A stretch of 16,358 nucleotides of DNA from CAYMYN01 sp964394665 (GCA_964394665.1 CAYMYN010000057.1:1-16358), one strand, 5' to 3'. Shown: positions 1 to 7,281, counted from the stretch's first letter. The notes: generated by a model from the letters alone, not told the origin. Made by a program: numbers and translations.

Positions 1-1617
1 GCCCGCGAGGCGGGTGAACGCCTGCGCGCGCGCCAGCGCGTGCGCGTCGTCGAGGGGTTCGACGCCGCCCTCCGGGCCGAGCTCGCCCGCCGCGGCCTGC
101 GCCTCGAGACCTGGCCCGGCGCGCCGCTGCGCTCGGAGCTGCCCGAGCTCGTGCGCCGCGAGCGCGAGGCCCTGGTCGAGCTGGAGGCCGAGCTGCTGGT
201 GCAGGACGCGCGCGCCCTGCTCGCCGAGTCGCTCGAGCTCGCCGCGCCCTGGAACCGCGAGCGGCGCTTCGACCGCGCGCGGGCCTTCTGGGCCGAGCGC
301 GCCGAGGATCCGCGCCTCGAGCCGCTCCAGGATCGCGTGCACCTGCGGCTCGAGGAGGCGCGCGTGCTCGAGCGTCTGCTGCTGGCGGCGGCGCGGGGCG
401 TGGTCGGGCTCGCCCGCGCCGGGCGGACGGTGACGCTGCAGGTCGGGACGATCCGCGCGGAGGGCCGCATCGACGCGGGCTCGAACGTGCTCGAGGAGGG
501 CTTCCGGTTCCGGCTCGAGGGTGGCAGCGACGCGCTGCGGGGCCTGCGCCTGGTGGGCCCGCCCGACTCCCAGGTCGGCGGGACGCGGCTCCTGCCGGCG
601 GCGGTCGAGAGCCTGGCCGAGCGCGATCCGGAGCTGGTTCGCGACCTCGATCACCACCTCGCGCGGGCCTGGCTGCGCTTCCACGAGGGCGATGCGGCCG
701 GCGCGCGGGCCGTGCTCGTCGAGGAGCGCCTCTCGCCCGACGACGCCCTGGTGCACGACCTCGCGCTGGCCATCGACGGCGTCCTGGGCGAGGGCGAGGC
801 CGCGCGCGAGCGGCGTCGCGGCTACGCCGAGCGCCGCACGCGCGAGCTCGACGCCTTCCTGCAACACGCCAGCCCGCGGCGCGGCCTGGAGCTGGTGCAG
901 GAGCTCCTGGGCGACTACGCCGACGTGTTGAGCGCGGATCAGACGCGGCTCCTGCGCGAGCGCCGCCGCGAGCTGCGCTCCCGCGGCACCCAGGCCGACG
1001 CGGAGGCGTTCAGCCGCCTGTTCGGTGCCGACGAGGTCGAGCTGCGGGGTTCGTCCCGCGTGCGTCTGCGCTGGCGCTTCGACGGCCCCGAGACCGGCGC
1101 CTGGCGCCCGGGTCCCTGGCGCTTCGACGGCCGCGGCTGGACCGTGCTCGACTCCCCGGCCGACATCCCCGCGATGGTCGAGCGCGGCGGCGCGGCCCTG
1201 GCCCTGGGCGAGCCGCTCGCGCCCACCCGCGGCGCCAGCGAGCTCTCCCTCGAGCTCGAGCAGCTCTGGCCGCCGCGCCTGCTGGTCGTCACCCTGGCCG
1301 GCTTCCACGCCGCCCTCGCCAGCGCTCCGGGCGCGCCGACGCGGCTGGTGTGCGACATCACCTCCCCCGAGGACGTGGCCCAACGCGCCGCCGCCGGCCA
1401 GGGCCAGACGGTGAGCGGCCTCCGCCAGCACGCGACGCACACCCTCACCCTGCGCGCCCACCCCTCCCGCGGCACCCTCGAGGTGCGCCTGGACGGCATC
1501 CCCCTGCACACCCAGGTGACGACCTCACCGCGCCTCGACCCCCCGCGCCCGACGGCCGCGCTCTACTCCCTCGAGCCCCTGCGCCTGCTCGCCGCCGACC
1601 TCGAAGCCCCACGCTGA
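1..1617 (+). CDS. Hypothetical protein, 5' end truncated by the window; helical N-terminal part and possible lectin-like C-terminal domain
   Basis: The reading frame is open from the first base to a TGA at 1615-1617, so the gene almost certainly begins before the window; 538 residues are visible. A GTG at 40 could be an internal start, but nothing marks it. I do not recognise the family. The first 130 or so visible residues are rich in Glu, Arg, Leu and Ala and look like long amphipathic helices, possibly coiled coil. A short beta-rich stretch follows (about 140-190), then further helical, TPR-like segments to about residue 340. The last 190 residues are beta-rich and contain a pattern (WRFDG, then GRGWTVLDSP) resembling the opening of concanavalin-like or 3-keto-disaccharide hydrolase-type sandwich domains, ending in a repetitive-strand region (HTLTLRAHPSRGTLEVRLDG). 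The lectin-fold idea is inference from strand pattern. The gene converges on the next one. It could be the C-terminal half of a large kinase or scaffold protein. Confidence 0.75.
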   Translation, partial: AREAGERLRARQRVRVVEGFDAALRAELARRGLRLETWPGAPLRSELPELVRREREALVELEAELLVQDARALLAESLELAAPWNRERRFDRARAFWAERAEDPRLEPLQDRVHLRLEEARVLERLLLAAARGVVGLARAGRTVTLQVGTIRAEGRIDAGSNVLEEGFRFRLEGGSDALRGLRLVGPPDSQVGGTRLLPAAVESLAERDPELVRDLDHHLARAWLRFHEGDAAGARAVLVEERLSPDDALVHDLALAIDGVLGEGEAARERRRGYAERRTRELDAFLQHASPRRGLELVQELLGDYADVLSADQTRLLRERRRELRSRGTQADAEAFSRLFGADEVELRGSSRVRLRWRFDGPETGAWRPGPWRFDGRGWTVLDSPADIPAMVERGGAALALGEPLAPTRGASELSLELEQLWPPRLLVVTLAGFHAALASAPGAPTRLVCDITSPEDVAQRAAAGQGQTVSGLRQHATHTLTLRAHPSRGTLEVRLDGIPLHTQVTTSPRLDPPRPTAALYSLEPLRLLAADLEAPR

Positions 1618-1690
1618 GCCCCGAGCCCCGGAGCAGGAGGAGGACCACCGAGCCACACAGGGGCTGGAGAGGAAGTGGGTCCGCGGGGGA

Positions 1691-2293
1691 TCAGCGGAAG
1701 CGTTCGAGCACGCGGCGGGCGCGCTCGAGGCGCGCGGGTTCGAGCAGGTCGGCGGCGGCGGTGAGGGCGGCCTCGAGGTCGCTCGGGCTCGCGCCGCAGT
1801 GCAGTGCGCCGCGGGCGTGGCTCGCCAGTTGGCGCTCCTGGGCCGTGGCGGCCAGGGCGCAGCAGGCGAGCAACTCGCGCGTCGCCGCGTCGAGGCCCGG
1901 GCGCGAGAGCACGCGGGCGTAGGCGTGGGACTCGATCCAGGACGCGAACAGGGCTTGGCGGCGCTCGAGCCCCTCGCGCACGCGCGCGGCGTGGCCGGCG
2001 TAGATGCGCTCGAAGAGCTCCCGCCCACGGCCGAGGATCGCCCGCTCGTCCTCGCGCTCGAGCTCGCCGGGATCGGGCTCGCCCAGGCCCCCGGCTTCCT
2101 CCAACACCCCGTAGGCCTCGACCAAACGCGGGAAGCCGGCGAACAGGTGCGTCTGCAACACGGCCTCGCGCCAGGCGCGGTCCGGTTCCGGCGGCGGCGC
2201 GGCGGCCCGCAGCGCGCGCAGCTCGTCCCAGTTCCCGAGCACGATCGCGGTGGAGAGACGCGCGAGGCGCGCGGTGGTGGGGGAGAGCGACAT
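1691..2293 (-). CDS. Carboxymuconolactone decarboxylase (CMD/AhpD-like) family protein
   Basis: The 200-residue protein has the layout of the CMD family. An N-terminal helix carries the pattern QTHLFAGFPRLVEAY (about 47-61). The core helix WIESHAYARVLSRPGLD (119-135) leads into TRELLACCALAAT (138-150). The RQLASHARGALHCGAS segment (154-169) has the conserved His at about 159. The AhpD CxxC redox pair is absent; Cys144-Cys145 are adjacent and Cys166 is alone, so peroxidase activity by the AhpD mechanism is doubtful. Family members decarboxylate gamma-carboxymuconolactone or act as oxidoreductases, and many are of unknown function; no aromatic-degradation genes are nearby, so the substrate is open. 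ATG at 2293 is chosen because it places MSLSPTTARLARLS just before the family region. It lies 32 bases after the psd stop on the same strand, so co-transcription with psd is likely. Confidence 0.8.
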   Translation of the reverse strand: MSLSPTTARLARLSTAIVLGNWDELRALRAAAPPPEPDRAWREAVLQTHLFAGFPRLVEAYGVLEEAGGLGEPDPGELEREDERAILGRGRELFERIYAGHAARVREGLERRQALFASWIESHAYARVLSRPGLDAATRELLACCALAATAQERQLASHARGALHCGASPSDLEAALTAAADLLEPARLERARRVLERFR

Positions 2294-2325
2294 GGGCGCG
2301 GCGGGGTGGATCCGGGGATCCGGGC

Positions 2326-3141
2326 TCAGGGGCCGCCGCGCGCGGGCTCCGCGGCGGGCGTGTAGGCGGCCAGCGGCTCGCCATGGCGCAGGTGCAGCGG
2401 GGGCACGACGTGGGCGGCGCTCGTGAGCATGCCGCGGGGCGCGATCAGGATCACGGTCGAGCCCAGCTCGAAGCGCGCCAGCTCCTCGCCGCGCGCCAGG
2501 GGTCGGGGCGGGTGCAGGGGACCGTCGTGCAAGAGCGGCACGCCCACCACGCGGATGCGCCCGACGTTCAGGGCGCCGACGAGCACCATCAGCAGCGGGC
2601 CGCGGGCGGTCTCCAAGCGCAGGACGACGCGTTCGTTGACGGCCAACACGTCGCGGCGCCGCAGCACCTTGGGCGCGACCGAGTGACGCGCGCCGCGGAT
2701 CGGGCGCACCTCGACCAGGCGTCCGGCCTCCGGCGCGTGGATGCGGTGGTAGTCGCGGGGGGAGAGGTAGAGCGTCCAGTGCTCGGCGCCCTCGAGGTCG
2801 AGCTCGGCGCCGACGCCGCCCAGCAACTCGCGCACGGAGTAGGGGCGGCCCTTGGCCTGCAGCAGGGACCCCGCGTCCACCGGCCCCACGCTGGCGAGGG
2901 TCGCGTCGACCGGCGAGACCAGGACCCCGGGGTCGGGGTCGATCGGCCGCGCGCCGGGAGCCAGGCGCCGGACGAAGAAGGCCCCGAGGCTCGGATACTC
3001 CTGCGGCGGGAGCTGGGCCTCGCCGAGATCCACGTCGTAGAGCCGCGCATAGCCCCGATAGAGCGGCCCGCGCAGGAACCGCGGCAGGTGCCGATCGGCC
3101 AACCAACCGACGAGCAACGAAAGGGTCCGGCGCAGGTCCAT
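2326..3141 (-). CDS. psd: Phosphatidylserine decarboxylase proenzyme
   Basis: This enzyme decarboxylates phosphatidylserine to phosphatidylethanolamine at the cytoplasmic membrane. The 271-residue proenzyme shows all family landmarks: SPVDA with the catalytic Asp at about 79, YLSPRDYHRIHAP (125-137) with His132 and His135, a PKVL/NERV region (158-172), and the self-cleavage motif LGST at 226-229. In known Psd enzymes cleavage between Gly and Ser converts Ser (here Ser228) into the pyruvoyl group of the small alpha subunit; the Asp/His/Ser triad is intact. Length is typical of the bacterial membrane-type Psd. The N-terminus (SLLVGWLADRHLP) is the usual membrane-associated helix. No pssA is visible. 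ATG at 3141 is the first in-frame start matching the family N-terminus; there is no clear Shine-Dalgarno. The 217-base upstream gap contains five hairpins, which may regulate it or terminate the kinase transcript. Confidence 0.95.
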   Translation of the reverse strand: MDLRRTLSLLVGWLADRHLPRFLRGPLYRGYARLYDVDLGEAQLPPQEYPSLGAFFVRRLAPGARPIDPDPGVLVSPVDATLASVGPVDAGSLLQAKGRPYSVRELLGGVGAELDLEGAEHWTLYLSPRDYHRIHAPEAGRLVEVRPIRGARHSVAPKVLRRRDVLAVNERVVLRLETARGPLLMVLVGALNVGRIRVVGVPLLHDGPLHPPRPLARGEELARFELGSTVILIAPRGMLTSAAHVVPPLHLRHGEPLAAYTPAAEPARGGP

Positions 3142-3215
3142 GCGCGGGGATGATGGCCGATCGGAGTGCCCAGGCCAACCTCGGAGCGCGCGGGGCCCGC
3201 GCTGCTTACCCTTGC

Positions 3216-3235
3216 GGGGGAGGAGGACCTCCCCC
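3216..3235. terminator. Perfect 8-bp GC-rich hairpin in the kinase-psd gap
   Basis: Left arm 3216-3223 (GGGGGAGG) and right arm 3228-3235 (CCTCCCCC) pair perfectly around a 4-base loop, AGGA. It is the last of five consecutive inverted repeats met by transcription leaving the kinase gene, and the one closest to psd. There is no T-run after it on the minus strand, so it is not a classical intrinsic terminator. It could be a factor-dependent or attenuator-like structure in the psd leader. Confidence 0.45.
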
Positions 3236-3240
3236 GATCC

Positions 3241-3257
3241 GGCCGCGACACGCGGCC
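3241..3257. terminator. Perfect 7-bp hairpin in the kinase-psd gap
   Basis: GGCCGCG (3241-3247) pairs with CGCGGCC (3251-3257) around the 3-base loop ACA. It lies between kinase and psd on a transcript read from the minus strand and is one of the run of five stems. Function as terminator or leader structure is inference. Confidence 0.45.
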
Positions 3258-3267
3258 TCCCCCTCCC

Positions 3268-3303
3268 CGCCGCCTGATCGGCGGCGCGGCGCCTCCGGCG
3301 CCG
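3268..3303. terminator. Two abutting perfect 7-bp hairpins in the kinase-psd gap
   Basis: The first stem is CGCCGCC (3268-3274) with GGCGGCG (3280-3286) around TGATC. The second is CGGCGCC (3287-3293) with GGCGCCG (3297-3303) around TCC. The two stems touch without a spacer, and the second touches the next long stem, which starts at 3304. Such stacking is hard to explain by base composition alone, although the GC content does raise the chance rate. No poly-T follows in either direction. Confidence 0.45.
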
Positions 3304-3360
3304 GATCGACTACGGCGCGAATCCTGCGCGCAACGTGCAGCATCGGATCCGTAGTCGATC
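3304..3360. terminator. 12-bp inverted repeat overlapping the kinase stop codon, putative terminator
   Basis: Arm 3304-3315 (GATCGACTACGG) is perfectly complementary to 3349-3360 (CCGTAGTCGATC), enclosing 33 bases. The kinase stop codon (3359-3361 on the minus strand) overlaps the outer end of the arm, so the structure forms directly at the 3' end of the kinase message. The position fits a transcription terminator or an mRNA 3'-end stabilising structure. Unlike its neighbours, this stem has mixed base composition, which makes it the least likely of the five to be a chance result of high GC. Confidence 0.55.
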
Positions 3361-5908
3361 AGCGGTTGCGGACCACGATCAGGCGCACGTAGTGTTCGTC
3401 GAATGGGGAGGACTCGCGCGGCTCGCCGCCGGGCGCCGCCCGCACGATCCCGCTCCGGCCCGCCCGTCCGAGCGGATCCACGCTCGAGCCCTCGTAGTGC
3501 CGGCGCAGATCGGCCCGGTGCTGCGCCTGGTCGCGACACCACTCCTGAGCCCGCCCGGGAGGCATCTCGAGGGCGACGCGGGTGTGGGCCAGGTGGAGCT
3601 GGGCCAGGCTGGGCAACTCGAAGCGGTACTCGCGGGGCAGGTAGCGTTCCGTCAAGTCTCGGCACAGCTCGAGCGCCTTCGACCGGGGGAGGCGGATCGG
3701 ATCCCGGGGGCGCCCCACACTCCCCTTGAGGACCACGGACGCCACTCCGTAGGTCACAGGCAGGGATGCGACGAAGAACCCCTCGCTGAGGGTCACGGCC
3801 ACCCTCTTCCCGTCGCCCATGGGCACGGGGATGGGGGTGGGATCGAGCCCTGGGGAGGGCCGGGCCCCGACGTAGGTCAGGCTCAGCGGGAGGGCCCCGT
3901 CGAGCGCGAGGGCGACCTGCATCCCGGACGGTGGTTCGGTGGAGCCGGGGAACGCGGCCAGATCGAGGAACAGGGCCCGCCACGCGTCTTGGGTCTCCAA
4001 GGGTCGGCTCGAGAGCTCCGTCTCCCGCTCCAAGCGCTCGAAGCGCGCGGTCAAGTCTCGGGTCGCGTGCAACTCGGACAGGAAGCGCAGGACGCCGCGC
4101 TTGTTTCCCTCGACGAGGTCGATCACCTGCCCGATCGAGTCGCGCAGGGGCTTGAGCTCGAGAAGCAACGCGCCGAGCCGTTCGGTGCAGGCTTGGAACT
4201 CCGATCGGGCCTGCGTGAAGCGACCCTCGCACGCGGCGCGGAAGGCGGCATCGAGGGGCTCGAGGACCTCCCGCGCTTCCGCCGGTCGCAGGGTGAGGAG
4301 CTTGTGCGCGGCGGCGGACCAGTGCTCGGCCCGGACTCCCAGTTCGCGCAGGGCCTCCCGGGCGGGGTCGAGGTCCAGGAGTTCGGCCTGCGCCGCGAGG
4401 ATCCAGGCCTGGATCCGCGCCGGGTCCTCAGCGAGCGGGTCACCCCGCTCCGCCCAGGCGACCAGGCCCCGCCGGAACTCGGGCTCGCCGGGTGGTATCC
4501 CGAAACCCGAGGGCGCGAGCGCCCGGATGCGCTCCAGGGCTTCGCGCTCGGGGGCATCCTCGAAGGACTCGATGGCATGCCGCAACGTCTCGCGCAGGAC
4601 CGCGAACTGCTGCTCCAGCGCGGTGTCGAGGGTGGGGAGCGGGGAGGATGCCGGATGGACCGGATCGAGCGCCTCCCCGGGGGTCTCGGGCTCCGATGCG
4701 GGGAGCGCGGACTCGCGCTCGGCGGCGGCCGTGGAACTCGCGGGGGCGCCGAATGCCCCGCGGACCTCCGGCGTGAGGTCCTCGCCGTAGACGCTGCGCG
4801 GGAAGCCGAGCTCGGTCCACCACGAGGTTTGCCACAGGGCGGCGCCCAGGCAGACCAGGCCGATCATCGCCACGGTGGCGCTCGCCCGGCGGCGCCGGCG
4901 CGGACCGGCGGAGATCGGCGCGCGACCCTCGATCCGCAGCGGCTTCTCGCCCGGACCGAAACGGGGCGCGGTGGGCCGCGGACGGAAAGGATCGACTTCC
5001 CGGCGCGCGCGCTCGAGGGCGGCGCGCACCTCGGACCCGCGCGGCCGGGCGGCGGGGTCGCGAGCGAGCAGGGCGGCGATCAGCCGCGCGAGGCTGGGTG
5101 GAGCCAGGCCTCTGGGAAGGGGGATGGGTTCCCGGTGCAGCCGCGCGTAGGCGCGCTCCTCGACGCTGTTCCCGCGAAACGGAAAGCGCCCGGAGGTCAT
5201 GCGGTACAGCAGGATTCCGAGGGAATAGTAGTCGCTCGCGGCGTGGAAGCGGGCGGCGTCCGGATTCCGGGAGCCGTCGGTTGAGTCGCTCGAATACCCC
5301 AGGATCTGCTCGGGGGACATGTAGTCGGGGGTGCCGAGCGGGCCCCGTTCGGGAGCCGCGGTCCCGTACATCGGAATCGAATCGGAGTGCACGATGCGGG
5401 CGATGCCGAAGTCGAGCACGCGCACGTCCTCGCGGCGCGCTCCGCGTTGGATCAGCATCACGTTCCCGGGCTTCAGGTCGCGATGCACGACGCCGCGGAC
5501 GTGGGCGTGCTCGAGCACGTCGACGATCTGCGACACGATGCGGGCGATGCGCGCGGGCGGCAGGGTGCCGCGCTCCTGGAGCACCGTCTCCAGGGTGCGA
5601 CCCTCGACGTAGTCCATCGTGAAGAAGTGCGTGCCGTCCGACGTGCGGCCATCGTTGTGGATGGCCGGGATGCAGCGATGGCGCAGGCTGCGCAGGATGC
5701 GGATCTCGTCGTTGAAGCGGCGCTCGAACTCGCGGTCGCCGGCGAGCGCCCGGCGCACGGTCTTCAGGGCCAGCAAGGGGCCGGCGCGCAGCGCGTCCTG
5801 CACCAGGAACACGTCGCCGAATCCACCCCGGCCCAGGTGCCGCAGGATCAGGTGGCGCTCGTCGAGCTTGGTGTGCAGAGGCGGGATGGAGTCGGCGTCG
5901 GAAGGCAT
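3359..5908 (-). CDS. Membrane-anchored Ser/Thr protein kinase with degenerate FGE/sulfatase-modifying-factor-like C-terminal domain
   Basis: The 849-residue protein starts with a Hanks-type (PknB-like) kinase domain (about 18-300): Gly-rich loop LGRGGFGDV (25-33), Lys49 in LALK, HRDLKPGN (142-149, catalytic Asp144), DFG (166-168) and TPDYMSPEQ (193-201). All key residues are present, so it should be active. There is extra sequence between SPEQ and SDYYSLG (202-224). A basic stretch PRRRRRAS (336-343) precedes one membrane helix (about 344-361), giving a cytoplasmic kinase and an outside C-terminal part. That part is a long helical region (425-630) followed by about 190 residues resembling formylglycine-generating-enzyme-type domains (LPVTY 716-720, YRFELPSLAQ 761-770, AQEWCRD 787-793, VRLIVVRN 841-848). 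The usual RGGSW-like core is missing, so it is probably a ligand-binding rather than catalytic module. ATG at 5908 is preferred because it starts just before the kinase fold; an ATG at 5986 would add 26 basic residues. Confidence 0.92.
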   Translation of the reverse strand: MPSDADSIPPLHTKLDERHLILRHLGRGGFGDVFLVQDALRAGPLLALKTVRRALAGDREFERRFNDEIRILRSLRHRCIPAIHNDGRTSDGTHFFTMDYVEGRTLETVLQERGTLPPARIARIVSQIVDVLEHAHVRGVVHRDLKPGNVMLIQRGARREDVRVLDFGIARIVHSDSIPMYGTAAPERGPLGTPDYMSPEQILGYSSDSTDGSRNPDAARFHAASDYYSLGILLYRMTSGRFPFRGNSVEERAYARLHREPIPLPRGLAPPSLARLIAALLARDPAARPRGSEVRAALERARREVDPFRPRPTAPRFGPGEKPLRIEGRAPISAGPRRRRRASATVAMIGLVCLGAALWQTSWWTELGFPRSVYGEDLTPEVRGAFGAPASSTAAAERESALPASEPETPGEALDPVHPASSPLPTLDTALEQQFAVLRETLRHAIESFEDAPEREALERIRALAPSGFGIPPGEPEFRRGLVAWAERGDPLAEDPARIQAWILAAQAELLDLDPAREALRELGVRAEHWSAAAHKLLTLRPAEAREVLEPLDAAFRAACEGRFTQARSEFQACTERLGALLLELKPLRDSIGQVIDLVEGNKRGVLRFLSELHATRDLTARFERLERETELSSRPLETQDAWRALFLDLAAFPGSTEPPSGMQVALALDGALPLSLTYVGARPSPGLDPTPIPVPMGDGKRVAVTLSEGFFVASLPVTYGVASVVLKGSVGRPRDPIRLPRSKALELCRDLTERYLPREYRFELPSLAQLHLAHTRVALEMPPGRAQEWCRDQAQHRADLRRHYEGSSVDPLGRAGRSGIVRAAPGGEPRESSPFDEHYVRLIVVRNR

Positions 5909-5943
5909 GGGGATCCGGACGGGCTGGGGTCGCCGGCGGGACT

Positions 5944-5970
5944 GCCGCGCACGCCGCGCACGCCGCGCGC
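5944..5970. repeat. Three tandem copies of a 9-bp unit upstream of the kinase gene
   Basis: The unit GCCGCGCAC occurs at 5944-5952 and 5953-5961, with a third copy at 5962-5970 carrying one change. It lies in the 131-base gap between the Spy-like gene and the kinase. If the kinase started at the upstream ATG (5986), the repeat would encode the Arg/Ala-rich run ARRARRAR. It looks like a small slippage repeat, with no function suggested by the sequence. Confidence 0.5.
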
Positions 5971-6039
5971 AGGCTCCGATCCCCATGCAGGGGTGCGCCG
6001 CGGTCCCCGTGACGCCGAATCCGCCCCGATTCAGGCCGG

Positions 6040-6723
6040 TCAGCCGTCCTGGGGCTCGAGCGGGCGCGGGGGGGAGTCGGCGACGTCGTCGTCGGGGCCG
6101 GTGGGGGACATGCCGAGGGTCGTCTCGCCGTCCTCGAAGGCCAGGATGCGGCGGGCGAGCTCGGGGCCGAAGGCCTGGGTGAAGCGCTCGTCGCGCCAGG
6201 CGCGCACCTCGGCCGCGCCGCCGAGGAGGCGCTCGCGGGAGGCGGGGCCGGGGCCCAGGGCGCCGATCTCCTGGCGCAAGAGGACCAGGCGTTCGTCGGC
6301 CTCGAGCAGGATCTCGGCGATCGTGCGCTCCTGGCCGGGGGGCAGGCCGAGCTCGCGCGCGAAGCGCTCCGCGCGCTCGACCGTCCACGCGCGGTACTCG
6401 CGTTGGCGCTGCTCGATCCGCCGCTCGCGGTCCTCGGCCTGGCGCGCGCGCCAGGCGTCGAGGGCCGAGCGACGCAGGGCCTCCTCGTCGTAGGGCTCGC
6501 CCGGCCCGGGCGCGGGCTCGGGTTCGTCCTGGGCCGCGCTGCGTTGGGTCGACGCGGGGCGCGGCGCGGGCTCGACCCGGGCCCACTCCTCGCCGGCGCG
6601 GGTCGGCGCGACGACCGCCGAGGGGCCGGCCGGCCCGCCCAGGGCGCGGCCGAGCTCGAAGCCCAGCCAGGCCCCCGCCAGGCCGGCGATCAGAACGAGG
6701 ACGAGCACGGACAGGGGTCGCAT
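6040..6723 (-). CDS. Membrane-anchored periplasmic protein, possible Spy/LTXXQ-like (helical) protein
   Basis: The 227-residue protein has an N-terminal hydrophobic segment (MRPLSVLVLVLIAGLAGAWLGFELG, about 5-25) that should act as signal anchor. It is followed by a Pro/Ala/Glu-rich linker to about residue 78. The core (80-195) is all helix and strongly charged. It contains ELGLPPGQERTIAEILLEADERL (124-146), which resembles the Lt..Q..i..il.e pattern of Spy/CpxP/CnrX-type sensor or chaperone proteins; the match is a pattern impression and weak. The C-terminal 30 residues are acidic and disordered-looking. It precedes the kinase by 131 bases on the same strand, so the pair may work together in envelope sensing (inference). 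ATG at 6723 is clear because the hydrophobic segment starts right after it. It diverges from the ACT-domain gene, with a 105-base gap between. Confidence 0.75.
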   Translation of the reverse strand: MRPLSVLVLVLIAGLAGAWLGFELGRALGGPAGPSAVVAPTRAGEEWARVEPAPRPASTQRSAAQDEPEPAPGPGEPYDEEALRRSALDAWRARQAEDRERRIEQRQREYRAWTVERAERFARELGLPPGQERTIAEILLEADERLVLLRQEIGALGPGPASRERLLGGAAEVRAWRDERFTQAFGPELARRILAFEDGETTLGMSPTGPDDDVADSPPRPLEPQDG

Positions 6724-6783
6724 GGGAAGCTACCGGCGCACCATCGGACGCCGCGCCCCCGCGCCTCATGCCCAACCCCGCGC

Positions 6784-6805
6784 TCCGGGCGGACCCCCGC
6801 CCGGA
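6784..6805. promoter_or_regulatory. 9-bp perfect inverted repeat upstream of the ACT-domain gene
   Basis: TCCGGGCGG (6784-6792) pairs perfectly with CCGCCCGGA (6797-6805) around ACCC. It lies in the 105-base divergent gap, ending 23 bases before the ATG of the ACT gene. It could be an operator for the divergent promoters or a leader hairpin limiting ribosome access. No convincing -35/-10 pair was seen around it. Confidence 0.45.
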
Positions 6806-6828
6806 AACCCCGTGGGGCAGCCCGCAGC

Positions 6829-7281
6829 ATGGATCCCAAGCCCCAGCCCGCCCCCGCCCGCGATCTCACGAGCGCCCTGGCGTCGATGGCCTTCCGGGTC
6901 GAGCCGGGCCGCTTCGCCCTGCTCGGGTTTCCGGAGCCGCCGGGCGGCGAGGACCTGGCCGTGCTCGCCGCCCCTCCGGCCCAGGTGCTGCGCGAGGGCG
7001 GCGAGACCACCCTGCTGGTGCGCGCCGAGCTGCTCGCCGCCCTGCGCGCGCGCCACCCCGCGGCGCGCATCGAGCAGGACCTGGTCTGGATCCGCTTCGA
7101 GGCGCCGATGGGCTGGGACGTGGTCGGTTTCCTGGCGCGGGTCACCAGCGCCCTGGCCGCGGCCGGCGTGCCCCTGGGGGCGGTGTGCGGGTTCAGCCGC
7201 GACCACCTGTTCCTGGCCGAGGCGCACCTCCCCAAGGCCCTCCAGGTCCTGCGGTCCATGTTCCCCGAGCTCGACCGCTAG
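6829..7281 (+). CDS. ACT-domain protein
   Basis: The 150-residue protein matches the small stand-alone ACT proteins, with two ACT-like halves. The N-terminal half (12-75) has FRVEPGRFALLGF and GGETTLLVRAE, the place where family members have an aspartate-kinase-type beta strand region. The C-terminal half has LVWIRFEAPMGWDVVGFLARVTSALAAAGV (85-114) followed by CGFSRDHLFLAEAHLPKALQVL (120-141), the typical strand-helix-strand-helix of ACT. ACT domains bind amino acids and allosterically control enzymes; here no catalytic partner is fused and the ligand is unknown. The ATG at 6829 is chosen because the frame upstream is out of character (Pro/Arg-rich and overlapping the divergent gene). The next gene starts 73 bases downstream on the same strand, so the three plus-strand genes may form an operon, but a functional link with the oxidoreductase is not evident. 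Confidence 0.85.
   Translation: MDPKPQPAPARDLTSALASMAFRVEPGRFALLGFPEPPGGEDLAVLAAPPAQVLREGGETTLLVRAELLAALRARHPAARIEQDLVWIRFEAPMGWDVVGFLARVTSALAAAGVPLGAVCGFSRDHLFLAEAHLPKALQVLRSMFPELDR

Noticed and set aside
1618..1690. AGCCCC/GGGGCT inverted pair between the convergent genes as a shared terminator
   Set aside because: There are only six base pairs around a 30-base loop and no T-run; this is expected by chance in such GC-rich DNA.
3335..5284. A 649-codon open frame on the plus strand opposite the kinase gene
   Set aside because: It is antisense to a kinase with intact motifs; long mirror frames are expected at this GC content, and its translation is Gly/Arg/Glu-rich with no domain.
5909..6775. 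Extension of the kinase frame up to 6775
   Set aside because: It overlaps the Spy-like gene in another frame and its translation is Arg/Pro/Gly-rich; the kinase fold begins near residue 18 of the start at 5908.
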